DNA of 60,000 nt from Chrysomallon squamiferum. Its lineage: Eukaryota > Mollusca > Gastropoda > Neomphalida > Peltospiridae. Positions 47,230 to 58,554 of the stretch are shown one piece after another (position 1 is the first letter of the stretch; the number at the start of each line of letters is the position of its first letter). Made by a program: the position numbers and the translations under genes. The notes below the pieces were generated by a model. That model was not told the DNA's origin, made no database searches, and worked only from the letters and a program-made list of their open reading frames with translations. The stretch is from NCBI GenBank assembly GCA_012295275.1, contig CM022666.1, positions 11,445,077-11,505,076 on the forward strand. Reading direction: 5' to 3'.

Positions 47230-47400
47230 TGTAACGAGAAAAATGAACAAGAAGGACTGACATTAATCCTTGGATGAATGGATTATGTCAACACATTCCT
47301 TAATCCTGATTGATCAAAGCAAAACATTTCGAAAAAGAATATCCGCTCAGAGAGGGATGGTGACGTTAGGAGGCTTGCTGATGATGTTTCTCATTTATCC
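47230..47400. promoter_or_regulatory. candidate regulatory block with paired K50 homeodomain words
   Basis: TTAATCC at 47263-47269, GGATTA at 47280-47285 and TTAATCC at 47300-47306 are three OTX/PITX/goosecoid-type (TAATCC) words in 44 bp. TGATTGATCAAAG (PBX-like then TCF-like) follows immediately, and CpG-bearing sequence runs to 47375. No open frame. Function is inference. Confidence 0.35.
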
Positions 47401-47426
47401 TCTTTCCCATGAAAAAAATAAATAAA

Positions 47427-47433
47427 AATTAAA

Positions 47434-47481
<48 letters not shown>
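47427..47481. repeat. (AAT)n microsatellite
   Basis: A pure trinucleotide run, about 18 units. Confidence 0.97.
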
Positions 47482-47483
<2 letters not shown>

Positions 47484-47766
47484 AGTACACAACTATTAAA
47501 TGTCTCTTGTGGTCTCTATTTATAATTAATGTTTTAATTTGAATACAATTTGCAGCTATTTACTCATGAATGTTTGTAAGTTTAGATAGTTATTCAAAAA
47601 GATTGAATTAACGCAAATACGATATCTCATGATCATTTTCGTAGGTCTCCTGAAAGAGTAAACTATGCCACACTGATTTCACAGTCATCAGACTAAGTAA
47701 ATACAGTTATCTTCTCGATTTCTCATGAAAGCTTCCAGGCCCCATAGCTATGATGACAAACCTTCA

Positions 47767-47903
47767 ACTTTATGATTAAATAACTTACTCTTTCTCACCC
47801 TTTCTCAATCAAATAAAGTTGCTAAAAATAATAATTTGTATGAAAGTGATATATTACGTAGAAATGTTACTGTGTTCATATTTTAAGGCTATTTAAGAAT
47901 ATT
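47767..47903 (+). repeat. dispersed repeat, copy B
   Basis: The partner of 45888-46018, 1.9 kb away in direct orientation. It is slightly longer, with an AT-rich insertion in the middle (GCTAAAAATAATAATTTG). Confidence 0.9.
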
Positions 47904-49456
47904 GCTAATTTTCTCATAATTATATGGATCAGTTCTAGGAACTACTCGTTTTTTGAGTCTGCTCGTTTTACGATGTCAGTTCTGTTTTCACTGCGAAGTA
48001 ATCAAGACACATCTCATAGACTGGTTTCTGTTATCTTTGACACAATGTCATGTTTACCATGTTACGCTTTCTATACGGTTTAGAGACGAGTGACACGAGC
48101 ATAAAAGAAATGAAATGATTGGATAAAACAGTTTTGTCAAGAAAATCATCACTAAGACACTTTCTTTAGCGTTCGAACAAATTTACATTTGTTCGCAGAC
48201 GAGTTAATGACAATTACAAACATAACGGAAATGTTCTATTTTATATTACACTAATAAGGTGAACCCGGTTTACAGTTCATGCCAGACTCCTGAACTATCC
48301 GTCCAAAACAATCCTGCTTCACAACTCTTCCTGAAAGCTAGAACTTCAGTAAATAACAGAACAACAAATAAACAAACTAATCAAAATATTGTACAAGCCA
48401 AAGGCGATCAGTAGATTTTTGCGTTGTTAATATTAACATATTTTCCTTTGTAATATTTTATTCAGAGAAAAAAATTGTTGTTAATTTAAATAATTGAGTT
48501 ATTTTATTAGAAAAATAGAAAAATAAATCAAAGCCACAGAAACCTTATTTATATAACTGCAAAATTCCAAGACTGATCTAATTCCTTAGTTAAATTAGGA
48601 CACATAAAAACATGAGCGATTATTTGGTATAAATAATAAATAAAGTTATATAGATCAGCTCTGGAATTTCAGTTTTAGTCTCTCTTGCAATTTATTAACT
48701 TAAATAATTGATAAATGTAACTAACAATGTATTTAATAATTAAATAAACAAAAATATTATTTATCAATATTTGGCAGGATTTATAAGTGAACTGTATACA
48801 TTATTTAACTAGATGCAACATATCTAACAAAACACTGTTATAATAAAATATTTAAAATAAAAATACTTCATAGGAATATAATATTTTAACCTTTGGAGTT
48901 GTTTGTACTTCCTCCAAAGTTCTAATAAGTATGTCAGCTTTTGAAGGGAAAAAAATGTGATATCCTGAACAAATAATAAATCAATACTTGATTGCTATCG
49001 GCATAAGAGACAGTGTTGAGTAAGAGAAGATATTTCAAATCAACAGTCCCAATCTTGGTTTAATCAAACTAGATTAAGCAGACGACAGCTCTGGTCGTCT
49101 CCGTGCACAGCATCATTGAGAGGTCACGCATCCAGACTGGGGTACAAAGAGACGTCCACAGTTCCTCTAGCCCATTAACTTTAGTATGTTCTCTTTTATA
49201 CAAAATTAGCCTTTCTAGGAAAAGATGTAACAATTTCAGCTAGGCAGTTTATATCAAGTTTAATTCTTTTGCTAGTGCCTGTTTCAGCTAGCACATCTCC
49301 AGCCAAGTAAATTATCTACAGTGAGAGGAATGCATTAAAATATAAATATCGAACTTGAGACCGCATCCCATAATCTTATAACAGTTTATAAAATAGTACG
49401 AATCTCTTGAAAATCTATACGTTTGATAGTTTGCGACAAGATACACACTTTTCATC
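47904..49456. other. noncoding interval
   Basis: No gene is seen. A short inverted repeat with perfect 9-bp arms (CGAACAAAT-TTAC-ATTTGTTCG) lies at 48174-48195 in a complex stretch that also contains GAGTTAATGACAATTAC. The remainder is AT-rich. Confidence 0.6.
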
Positions 49457-49760
49457 TTACACTTCTTGGAAGGATGCGGCGCCAAGAAAATCTACAGTAA
49501 AATCGTCAGACTGTACACAATCAATTTCCACCCAAATAGATCTCCTTCCTTGCCTGTGATGTCGTGACCTAGCATCGATTTTACAGCTTATTGATTGGAC
49601 AGTACCCCAAACTATCGAATGGTTCAATTTGGGGTCTGATTTAATTTCACTGTCTCTAATAATGTTGAACAATTTGTTTATTCTGTTATTTCCCTTTTTC
49701 GCACATCTCTGTTCTTTGTCCTTTTGAACTAGTAATTGAATTGTCCCAGGAGTAATTTAC
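49457..49760 (-). pseudogene. unidentified protein-like ORF, possible gene fragment
   Basis: About 100 codons are open on the minus strand, ending at 49457. The composition is balanced and protein-like, unlike the repeat-derived frames nearby: RINKLFNIIRDSEIKSDPKL, then NHSIVWGTVQSISCKI, then GRRSIWVEIDCVQSDDFTVD and FLGAASFQEV. The last in-frame stop upstream is near 49760, and no ATG lies near its start; the first is within the frame at 49672. I do not recognise the family. It could be a terminal exon, a retrogene piece or transposon ORF debris. Confidence 0.3.
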
Positions 49761-50921
49761 TAATTTTATTTCGTCAAGTTCACTTTACCTGTAGTGTGTC
49801 ATGAGGTTATACTAATCCCGCAAAACTGTTTTTGAATGTTTGCTTGCACTTAAATGTACAAATTATCAGTCGCGATATTTCTCAGCTGGATGTGTAACAG
49901 AAAGTAATTGGCAGACTAGACTGTTTAATAACGAAATGGTGTCAAATTAGAATTATTAATAATTGAATGTTTTTTTGTAGTTGTTATTTTTGATCTATAT
50001 ATAAAACAACAATTATTTAAAAAAATATATAGCCTTTTTTGTCGTACATTAAACATTTTTTTAAAATAATTTTCTACTTTCAAGACGTTCTAGACCACGA
50101 ATGGTTATTTTTGCTTGATGATAATCAAGATAAAGTAGACTTTATTATTTAGTGAGAGGCAGGGAGGGAGGCAGGGAGGAAGTGAGAGAGAGAGTACAAA
50201 TTTACTCATCGCAGAGTGGTGCTAAATCTGAGCTATTTGTTCTTCTAAAACCTGCATGTGTCTGTAAAGACAGCTTACAAAGATGGAACAGGAAATGTCA
50301 ATGATTACCGGTTAAAATTCAGTGTTCTCATTTAACACTGACATTTACAAATGAGCTTGTGAGAAATGTCAACATCTTCTTTTGTCTACCCATTTTTTAG
50401 ATTTTTTTATAAAAGCTGTGCATTTGTTATTCGACAAGTAACAAAATTTATGGTGCCAGCCCATTTGTGATGATCACTTTCATGGTTGGAATTCTGTTGC
50501 GGCGTTAATTTATACGTAGTACATCTCGTATAAAAGAGTTTTTGGATACGGTGTGACGCCATTGGGTTCCAAGACATTGCACACGGCGAAAAATATTGAT
50601 GCTAAAGAGTAATGTGGAATTAAAGTGAATTGTCCATGCCTGTAACCAAGTATTGTAAATCAAAAGTGCGGAAGAAATTAAATTTCAAGCATTCTTTATG
50701 GATACGGGAACAGTAAATCAAAATAAACATAGAAGGAACTGTTAAAAAAAGGAGAAAGCTTTAATAGTTCCAACATTTTTTATTTCAATTTTACAGTCAG
50801 ACAACTGAAACACCACTTCTCTGTATAAACGTATTCAAAAGATTTTACATTTGTTGATAAATAATTTTATATATTTATTTATTTATTTATTTATTTATTA
50901 TTATCATTATTATTATTATTA

Positions 50922-50965
<44 letters not shown>

Positions 50966-51119
50966 ATATTATTATTCCCCTTTTTTTCTGAACATATCTA
51001 AGATTACAAACATAATAATTATAAATATAAATATACTTTTAGCTTTACATCTAAACAATCTAATATTAATTTTGTTTTATTTTTTCCATTTGGCACATGC
51101 ATTCACTTTGTTTGCTGTT
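49761..51119. other. noncoding interval
   Basis: No gene is supported. A purine-rich GGGAGGCAGGGAGG-type patch lies near 50160-50195. (TTTA)n then (TTA)n with ATC interruptions fills about 50873-50975. Confidence 0.6.
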
Positions 51120-51650
51120 ACGAAACACTTAGAGCTCGGTGCTTGCACGGATAATGGTGGAAGCTGTGGTTTATTAAATGACCATGGCTGGAAGTCAACA
51201 TTAAATAAGTAAAATGATCATCCGAAGGCAATGGATTATATTAAAGATCTCCATTAACGTGCTCGGCAGCCTCCAAGCAAATCTGAGCTTCATCTGTAGC
51301 AAGACTTTTAAAGCTCAGCATCCAGCGCCGATATAGCTTTAGGCACGTTTGTTATCCTGTCAACCGTTCCACAAGAAAAGTAATCGCATTAGTGGAAGAC
51401 AGCTTCAGAAGGCAGCAAGCGATTTTAGGCGCCCAAGCGGAGACACTTTCTAAATATCTCAACTCACCCCAAGAGTTAGCGGGCTCGTTTAAAGTGGATT
51501 CCAATAAATGGCGATGTTTACGAGTTATTGACTTTCCTGCATGGCTCCCGGCAGCGGCGAGATGAGCTCGGGTTAAGAGCTGTACACGGGCAGACGTCTT
51601 CGTTAAACACGCATCGATAGCTACCGCGCTTCATGCTTTTGTCTGCTTCA
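51120..51650. promoter_or_regulatory. strongest candidate conserved noncoding element of the window
   Basis: About 530 bp of complex, distinctly G/C-richer sequence in AT-rich intergenic DNA, without simple repeats and without an open frame of 60 codons on either strand. Words such as CTCCATTAACGTGCTC (51250), CTCAGCATCCAGCGCC (51315), CCAATAAATGGCGATGTTTA (51501) and AACACGCATCGATAGC (51606) give it the texture of deeply conserved developmental enhancers. The nearest coding sequence is CEP19, 1.2 kb away, an unlikely target, so any target may lie outside the window. Alternatives are a noncoding RNA exon or a unique transposon piece. Confidence 0.35.
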
Positions 51651-52835
51651 GTTAGTCAATGAACATTTCATATTTTGTTATCTCAAACAATAGGATCGAA
51701 ACAAAAGCGTAAGATCATAAATTTGGGTTTCACCTGAAACCAGAGACAGACAGAGACTGAGAGAGAGAGAGATTAATAATTAATTAATTTTATTTTATAC
51801 CTTTGATGATAATGCTTTATAATAATAAATGTGATGTTGTTTATTTTCTTCTCAGAATTCATTCCTTTATAAAAGAAGAAAATCTCTATGTTGTTCTGAA
51901 ATTTCGGCCAATTTAAATGGGTTTTTTTGCCAATAACGATTACTGAACAATGTTAAGTTTTCCTTATATCATCAAAATTAATACTGATGACTCAGCAAAA
52001 ATAGACCGTTTGTCACAACACTAGTTTTTGAACATTTTCAGTATGGGATAGTTTATTTTTGAAAAAATGTAACACGATAATATATTATTTTAACATGCAG
52101 TGAATACTAATCAAAGTAGCATGCATCAAATAAAACAACAATAACATAATATTACATAGTTACAGGCATAAATAACTGCATTAATAATATGAAAAAGAAA
52201 CTTTTAGTATCAGTCAAAAAAAAAAAAAAATCCTTTAAATCACATTTCTTCAACTACATTTAATCAAACTTAAATATTTTCTATATATATATATTTTTTT
52301 TTTTAAAGTTAGAAATGTCAGACAAATATACCAGTAATTGTACTGTCTGAGTGGCTGTTGTGTTATCATCACATTCAGTGTTTTATCAGTTATTAACAAA
52401 CAAAACACAGTAAGTGTCTAAAATTAGGTTCATAAACATCACAACATTTATAGTGACAATTTTGTTTAAAAGTTAAAAATTATGTATTCACATTGACAAA
52501 TTTGTAATTTAATATAAAAATATGCACACAGTTGAAAAAGGATGATATAAAAATAAAAAATAAGAATGATTAAAAGTAAAAACAAGACAGAAGAAACTGA
52601 ATTGTACCTGGTATAATATAATGTTAGAATATCGTTGTTTTATTGTCATGTACAGAGTAATAAATATGGATGAATGAAAGATGTATGGTAAGGAAAAATA
52701 AATACATGGTATTTTGTTGCTTAGAGAATCATTTGAAAAACAATTTATCTAATTTTCAATTAACATATAACAATTGTATAGGAAGTACTAATAAAAATAA
52801 ATATGCGTAGAGTTGTCAAAAATAAAACTGAAAAG
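51651..52835. other. CEP19 3' UTR and downstream DNA
   Basis: AT-rich, with poly-A/T runs near 52219 and 52292. A minus-strand AATAAA (TTTATT at 52639-52644) is a plausible poly(A) signal for CEP19, which would give a 3' UTR of about 200 nt. Confidence 0.4.
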
Positions 52836-53330
52836 TCAGAATTCAGGGTCTGATGCGTCTGAGTCCCAGCCTGCTGACTCTATGTGAGGACCTTCCACGT
52901 CAAAATCTGTGGTCACTTCATACTGAAACTCCGGATCACCAGGCTTCTTCCGGTTTTTCTCAAACTCTTTATCCATTAATAATTTTTTTCTTAAAAGTGC
53001 CTCTTCATCAAGTTTGTTCAAATCTTCTTCTGGGTCAATTTTATCCATAGCATCATTGCGAGCTAGACTGTCCTCCAGACTCATTCCATTCAACCTGTCT
53101 TTGACGATTGTGAGCAGTCGTAGGAGCTGTGTAGGCTGTATGTTTGCCACATACTTTGCATGTTTTACTTTCAGTTCTTCAATTACATTTTCAAGTTTGG
53201 AAGTTTTACTGAAGTTGCGCAGTGGCATTGTCCTTTGTCTTAGCTTGTTAGTTTTTCTGTCAATGTAAGTGACAACAAGAGCTGGAGGGTCAAACTTAAC
53301 TCCACATTTCTTCAGTTCTACTGCACTCAT
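52836..53330 (-). CDS. CEP19: CEP19, centrosomal protein of 19 kDa
   Basis: A 164-residue protein, close to the usual length of about 160-170. In other animals CEP19 sits on the mother centriole (recruited with FGFR1OP/CEP350), binds the GTPase RABL2 and lets IFT-B trains enter the cilium. Family signatures visible are KKCGVKFDPPALVVTY near the start, RQRTMPLRNFSK (residues about 32-43), IDPEEDLNKLDEEALLRKK in the second half, FEKNRKKPGDPEFQYE, and a C-terminal GWDSDASDPEF. I chose the ATG at 53330-53328 because a 3' splice site (TATTTCAG) lies just upstream at 53344/53343 and the 11 extra codons before it would be intron. The whole coding region is in one exon. It is convergent with the neuroligin gene and on the same strand as the gene to its right. 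Confidence 0.92.
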   Translation of the reverse strand: MSAVELKKCGVKFDPPALVVTYIDRKTNKLRQRTMPLRNFSKTSKLENVIEELKVKHAKYVANIQPTQLLRLLTIVKDRLNGMSLEDSLARNDAMDKIDPEEDLNKLDEEALLRKKLLMDKEFEKNRKKPGDPEFQYEVTTDFDVEGPHIESAGWDSDASDPEF

Positions 53331-53342
53331 TGTGATGACAAT
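53331..53342 (-). other. 5' UTR part of the CEP19 coding exon, with acceptor
   Basis: On the minus strand TTTATAAATATATTTCAG is followed by 12 nt (ATTGTCATCACA) and the ATG. A 5' UTR exon must therefore lie at higher coordinates. Confidence 0.7.
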
Positions 53343-54223
53343 CTGAAATATATTTATAAACATTATCAGTGTTATTTAATTCATTATTTAAACATTTTAT
53401 TTATTTTTCTCAAACACTACTAGATACTAAAAGACCATGCAAAACATTAGTCTTAAATTTAAAACTATTCTTAAGAAAATGTAAAAATGTACAAATTAAA
53501 AATTAAAAATATATATGTCTGTGTATGCTTATACTTAAATAATAATTTAATAGTATTATTTCTAATCTGAATTAGTTTATAAACAGTTTACTCTGAATTT
53601 ATACTTAGGTCCAATGTGTCTTAAATTATATTTTATTAATTGTATTGTATTTTGACAACAGGCTTGAAATTTCGAAGTATGACCCATAATATGAGCAAGT
53701 GTAACATCATTAATTTTAAGAGGTAATAATATTATTAATAATAAATCTAAATTTACTATCGTCGTGAAATAAGCCTACAAAACTACTATTTAATGATCGT
53801 GTGAAAAAAAAAAAAAAAATAACACACACACAAAAAAAACCACAACAAAAAGCACACAGACACTCAGACAAATGTGAACACAGATACTCGTATAACAGAG
53901 CTGACAGTACATCAATAGCCGATCAGCAGCTTTGGCTATTAGTACTAAGCTAGGGAAAAAAAAAAAAAAATCAAACTTAAAAAGATTTTCGAAGAACTGT
54001 TAACGCACGGCATTTAATATAAGTTAAGCCACAAATAACAACACTCATTAGAAATACTTTTTGATTTAATTAACCTGATTTTTATAACAGTCGCCCAATT
54101 TTCAACTTTGAAGTTACAGTTGGACTTGTTAAGTCTTGAATCATCCATATCAAATTTTCTGTATTGTACAACTGTTCCCTCCTAAGCAAAGCACCTATGA
54201 ATGGCCACTCGCTATGAAGGGTA

Positions 54224-54314
<91 letters not shown>

Positions 54315-55297
54315 GTTGTTGCTGTTGCTGTTACTATTGTTTGTTGTTTTTTTTAATTTTTTTTAATTAATAAAAAAAAAAAAAAAAAAAAAGAATTTGC
54401 GAAATTATTAAAGTATTTTATTCTTTGGTGACACTTTATCAGTATAAAGACAAATATACATATACTCTCTTATGTATTCAATATCTACAAAAAATATATA
54501 TAATATTTTAATTTACATTAATTTATTTCAGCTGGCTAATGAATACTAAACGAAATACAATCAAACCACTTTATAACTCAAACACTGGTTCTATAACGAT
54601 TTTGATTATAACGAGTTTTCTGAGATTACGAATTAATACATGCACCAAATCTCCGTACTCAGTACTGGCTACACAAAATAACTAATTAACTAACTAAATA
54701 AAAACACAGCGTTTGCACGGTTGTTTTAAAGAAAAACAAAAAATATGCTGAGCTACAGGCTCCTTTATTTTGATAGTGCGATCTGTTATCAACGAACAAA
54801 TTTAATGGGAAATTTTATTTATTTATAAAGTTACCGAAGTACATATAATTTTTGAAGGGGAGGTTTTAATGTTTCAAAATAATAAAATTATCAGAAGATG
54901 AAAAATGATTATTTTGAATTTCGTTATAGTCACTGAATAAGACAAATATCCGGTGGGTAAAAATCCGGTGAACAAATGACGTACGATCGTAGCTCGTGTC
55001 CTTTCAGTCAGCGAACAGGCATTTGGCAACGTTCAAGTACCGCAAAGGGATCTGCTCATGTCAACAACCTTTCAATACTACTGATATTACCAACATTACC
55101 AGCTTAAAACCAGTTTTCGATAATGCCATGATACTTATACTATCCCCGAGATTAAAAAAAAAAAAACTACAGAGACAACGATAATTTATATTCGTCAGAT
55201 ATTATACAAAATGAAACTTAGTTTGCTTGTGGATTTATTACAGACTTGACGATCGAAGACAAGATTAGCTGATGGCAGTTTGTCGGGTAATCTTACT
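53343..55297. other. likely 5' UTR intron of CEP19
   Basis: No coding sequence. Contents: A-rich runs near 53804-53818 and 53957-53970, (GT)n 54226-54311, poly-A 54372-54391. A CpG-bearing patch at 54960-55060 contains TGACGTA (CREB/ATF half site, 54977-54983). Confidence 0.4.
54226..54311. repeat. (GT)n microsatellite, about 43 units
   Basis: A pure dinucleotide run. Confidence 0.98.
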
Positions 55298-55375
55298 ATG
55301 CACTGGCATTCGAGTGTGCCGCCCGAAACGTGCTGGGTAATGGACAGCGGAGGTGTGTGTGTGTGGGGGGGGGCG
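55240..55375 (-). promoter_or_regulatory. candidate promoter and 5' UTR exon of CEP19
   Basis: A G/C-richer, CpG-bearing patch. On the minus strand GCACGTTTCGGGCGGCACAC leads to GCATA|GTAAGATTACC, a usable 5' splice site at 55298/55297. This could pair with the CEP19 acceptor at 53343. A (GT)n(G)n tract borders it at 55353-55373. No transcript evidence is available from sequence alone. Confidence 0.25.
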
Positions 55376-56815
55376 ATAAAACAAGGTAAATTTGTAATAT
55401 AAGCATTTTCATGTGATAATAGGGATAGTGATATGAAGTAGTGTGTGACTACTAATTAATAATAATAAAATTAATAAATTAAAATTAAAAAAGGATGATG
55501 CATTAAGTTGATTAACCACTTATTTCTACTAACGTTTTTGTTTCTAGCGTTTTCACTCTTACTTCGATATATATTTTAAACAACAATTGTCAAATATAAT
55601 TTAACAACAGAATTTACAAACGTATCAGATATTAAGTTTTGAGTTGCTACTCATTTAATTTACTCAGTATTAACTTTTATAAATTTGCTTGTAAAATTAT
55701 TAATGATTATGCTATAAAAATTATCTAATCCCTGCAAGGATATTGTCAGAGTATAGTATATATGATAAAATCAAATCTGTTTATTATATACTGTAACACA
55801 TTCAAATAACATAAATAATAATAATAATCATAATAATGATGATAAATTAATAACGATGACAACATTTTATGTTTGATTTTGTATATGTAATTGAAATAAA
55901 AACTTTTAGACTAATAATATGATAATATCTTTAATATAAAAAATATCTGTAATAGAGAATTGTATTTCTCTGCACACAAGTACAATTTCAAATTCCAGTC
56001 CAATTTTCATATTCAACAGTTTTCATTTAAAACTTCCCAGTGAGATCTGAGTACATATTTCAGACATATACACTTTCTATAAATCATTAAATTGTTATCT
56101 GAAATCTTGTAAAAATTAATACCTGATAAAATTAAGATGTATCCCTTTGAATCAGTATTGTACTAATAAATAAAGCATCAAACATTTGTTTTGATTAAAT
56201 AATAATGTTTCCAAGATTTTGAATAGGTTGTAAAGTAGAAGATCAAGTTTTCTGAAAATTATGTTTTTATAATGTTCATTTATATTCTTCATTTCAAAAT
56301 GACTGTTTTAATGAAGCCTGTAAATTTTGTTTTTTGGCTAATAAATGTCAAGACAGCGAGTTTTAATTATTCTAGCCAAACTGATAAGTTGAAGAATAAA
56401 CTATAAACAATCTTAAAATATACAAAAATTACCAAACAAAACATTCCTCATCAGAAAATACAGAATTCAGAATTTTCACTCAGCAGTCTTTTGTTTAAAT
56501 ACACTGACATTTAAGAACCATTAGATTGAATACTTGATTCAAAAAGGTTTCAGTGAATTTAGTTGAGTCCATTGTGCATATAAATTATAACTGTTTGCAG
56601 TTAACTTTCTTATTATTTTTCTTGTCATACTATTCAACATTGTTATTAACAATATATTTTAAAATGATTTACTGATTATATATGAGAAACAAGAAGAGTT
56701 TATTTTTCTGCAGTTCCTTTTCATATTTTGTAAAACTTGATGAATTAAGTTCATTTAAATTGTTTATGCACATTCACAACATCCATGAGATAAAACATGT
56801 TCTAGTCATAACATG
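55376..56815. other. intergenic DNA and 3' UTR of the right-hand gene
   Basis: AT-rich sequence without a gene. A minus-strand AATAAA (TTTATT at 56699-56704), about 115 nt past the stop codon at 56816, is a plausible poly(A) signal for the right-hand gene. Confidence 0.5.
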
Positions 56816-57007
56816 CTATCTGTTTAAATTCCTGACAAAGGAATCTTTTATCACATCAGCAATTGCAGATGGCTGAAAACCTCCTTTCAAAAGTACAAAA
56901 TGGCCAACATTATCTTGTCCAACTTTAGCTGGTGATGCCTTTGAGTTTTCTAACTTGCACAAGGTATCTCTGGCAGATAGCAATACCTCATTTGCAGCAT
57001 TGTTGTT
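56816..57007 (-). CDS. right-hand gene, last coding exon
   Basis: 63 codons plus TAG, after a TTTTTTTTTAG acceptor. Encodes NNNAANEVLLSARDTLCKLE, then KVGQDNVGHFVLLKGGFQPS and AIADVIKDSFVRNLNR at the C terminus. Confidence 0.78.
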   Translation of the reverse strand, partial: NNNAANEVLLSARDTLCKLENSKASPAKVGQDNVGHFVLLKGGFQPSAIADVIKDSFVRNLNR

Positions 57008-57511
57008 CTAAAAAAAAAAAAAATAATAATAATAAAATAAAAATTCTTAAAACATTTACAGTACATTCCTAGTACAAGTTCAGTATATTTTATAAAGCAT
57101 GGTTACTTCAGTACAGTTGTGCAACAATTTCAGTGTGTTATATACCACTCTGATTTAATCCTCTTAAATATTTTATATTATATTAAACAATCTGAATAGA
57201 ACTTAAGTACAGATGTAAGTAAATAATAAACATCTATTCAAATTTTAAACCAAAAACAAAAGCAAGAATACAAAACTGACCAAGTAAATTTCTGAAATTG
57301 TCATCACTTGGATATTTTTACTTGTCTCATTCAAACTTAGTTGTAGAGTAAATAAATAGGTTTAACATGTTTTTTAGACTTCCAGTTGTTATATTTACAA
57401 ATGTATAATTAAAAAATAAAATAATAACAGTATAATATTAATACAAAACATTCAAACTGCCTTTTACTCCTTTACCACCAGAGCTGGGACATCACTGTGT
57501 GCAGTTGTGAA

Positions 57512-57542
<31 letters not shown>

Positions 57543-58178
57543 AAAAATTGCAAAGATTTGATTTTCTATTTGGAATTTGCTCTAAAATGAAATTATTTAT
57601 TACACTGAAGAATAGTAAAAATCTTTTACAAATCAACAGAAACATTCAAAATAAAAGTGATTACGTGTATGTTTATAAAACAAAACTGCGATTTTCAGTA
57701 TACAATGCTTTGTAAAAAGTTTTTTCTATGAAGGAAAATAAATTGGTTTATATATGAAAGTATCCAAGAGGATAATGGTTGATAAGAAGGTTTATGAGTA
57801 TATGCTTTCTGAAAGAAAATAGCTTTTATGTGAATTTTTACACACTTTTAGTGTTTATGTTTATGTTTATGTTGCATAAGATTTTTGACTGCACAAAAAT
57901 CTTGAATATAGTTTATATTTATGTGCATTCACTGACTGGTACAATTTTTATGAGACTGGGCAGCTCCATTTTGAGGCAGAGGAATTATAGTTTTAAATAA
58001 AATTCTGACAGTGTACAGAATGAATAAAAAGAAACATTGTAATAAAAATAAATAAAAAAATGTTTTGCACATATCTTGTTTTTTTCCTCATAAACCTGTA
58101 AGTAATGTATTTTAATCTTGAACATATATATTCGTTGTACACTGGAAATTGCTAGAAAATTATAAAAGGATTTTTAAC
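57008..58178. other. last intron of the right-hand gene
   Basis: A 1.2 kb AT-rich intron with an (AAAT)n run at about 57511-57541. No other feature was seen. Confidence 0.7.
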
Positions 58179-58274
58179 CTTTTGAGCACATAACAAAACT
58201 AGAAAAGCTCTTTCTCCTTCTACCAAAATGGCTGTAGGTTGAGTAATCCTCATTTCAGCTACTGCTTTCATCAT
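58179..58274 (-). CDS. right-hand gene, coding exon (second from last)
   Basis: 32 codons, phase 0 at both ends, between AATCTTTTTGCAG and AAG|GTTAAA. Encodes MMKAVAEMRITQPTAILVEG then ERAFLVLLCAQK, a helix-strand-strand pattern. Confidence 0.78.
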
Positions 58275-58479
58275 CTGCAAAAAGATTAACATTTCTCTTC
58301 AAAACAGAAAAACAGATTAAAATAGGAACACAGCAGAAACAATTATTCTGAAATAATAATACATATAGAATTTTGCATTTAACATGTTATCAAAGATGTA
58401 TTTAAAATACATTTTTAATATAACATTTAGCTTTCATCTGACATTTATAGCTAGAATAATTAATGTAACAATTATACAC

Positions 58480-58554
58480 CTGTTTGTTGTCAGTCTGCCA
58501 TGAAATCTGTTTGACAATGTATGTAGGTTCTGTCATCTGAAGTTGAAGGATTTC
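58480..58554 (-). CDS. right-hand gene, coding exon (third from last)
   Basis: 25 codons, phase 0 at both ends, between TTAATTTGTAG and CAG|GTGTAT. Encodes EILQLQMTEPTYIVKQISWQ and five more residues. Confidence 0.75.

Noticed and set aside
53331-53363. Eleven-residue N-terminal extension of CEP19
   Set aside because: It would be translated from intron sequence upstream of the TTTCAG acceptor; the family start matches the internal ATG.
55020-55032. RFX X-box (ciliary gene element) near the candidate CEP19 promoter
   Set aside because: Only one half site (GGCAAC at 55025-55030) is present; the other half does not fit.
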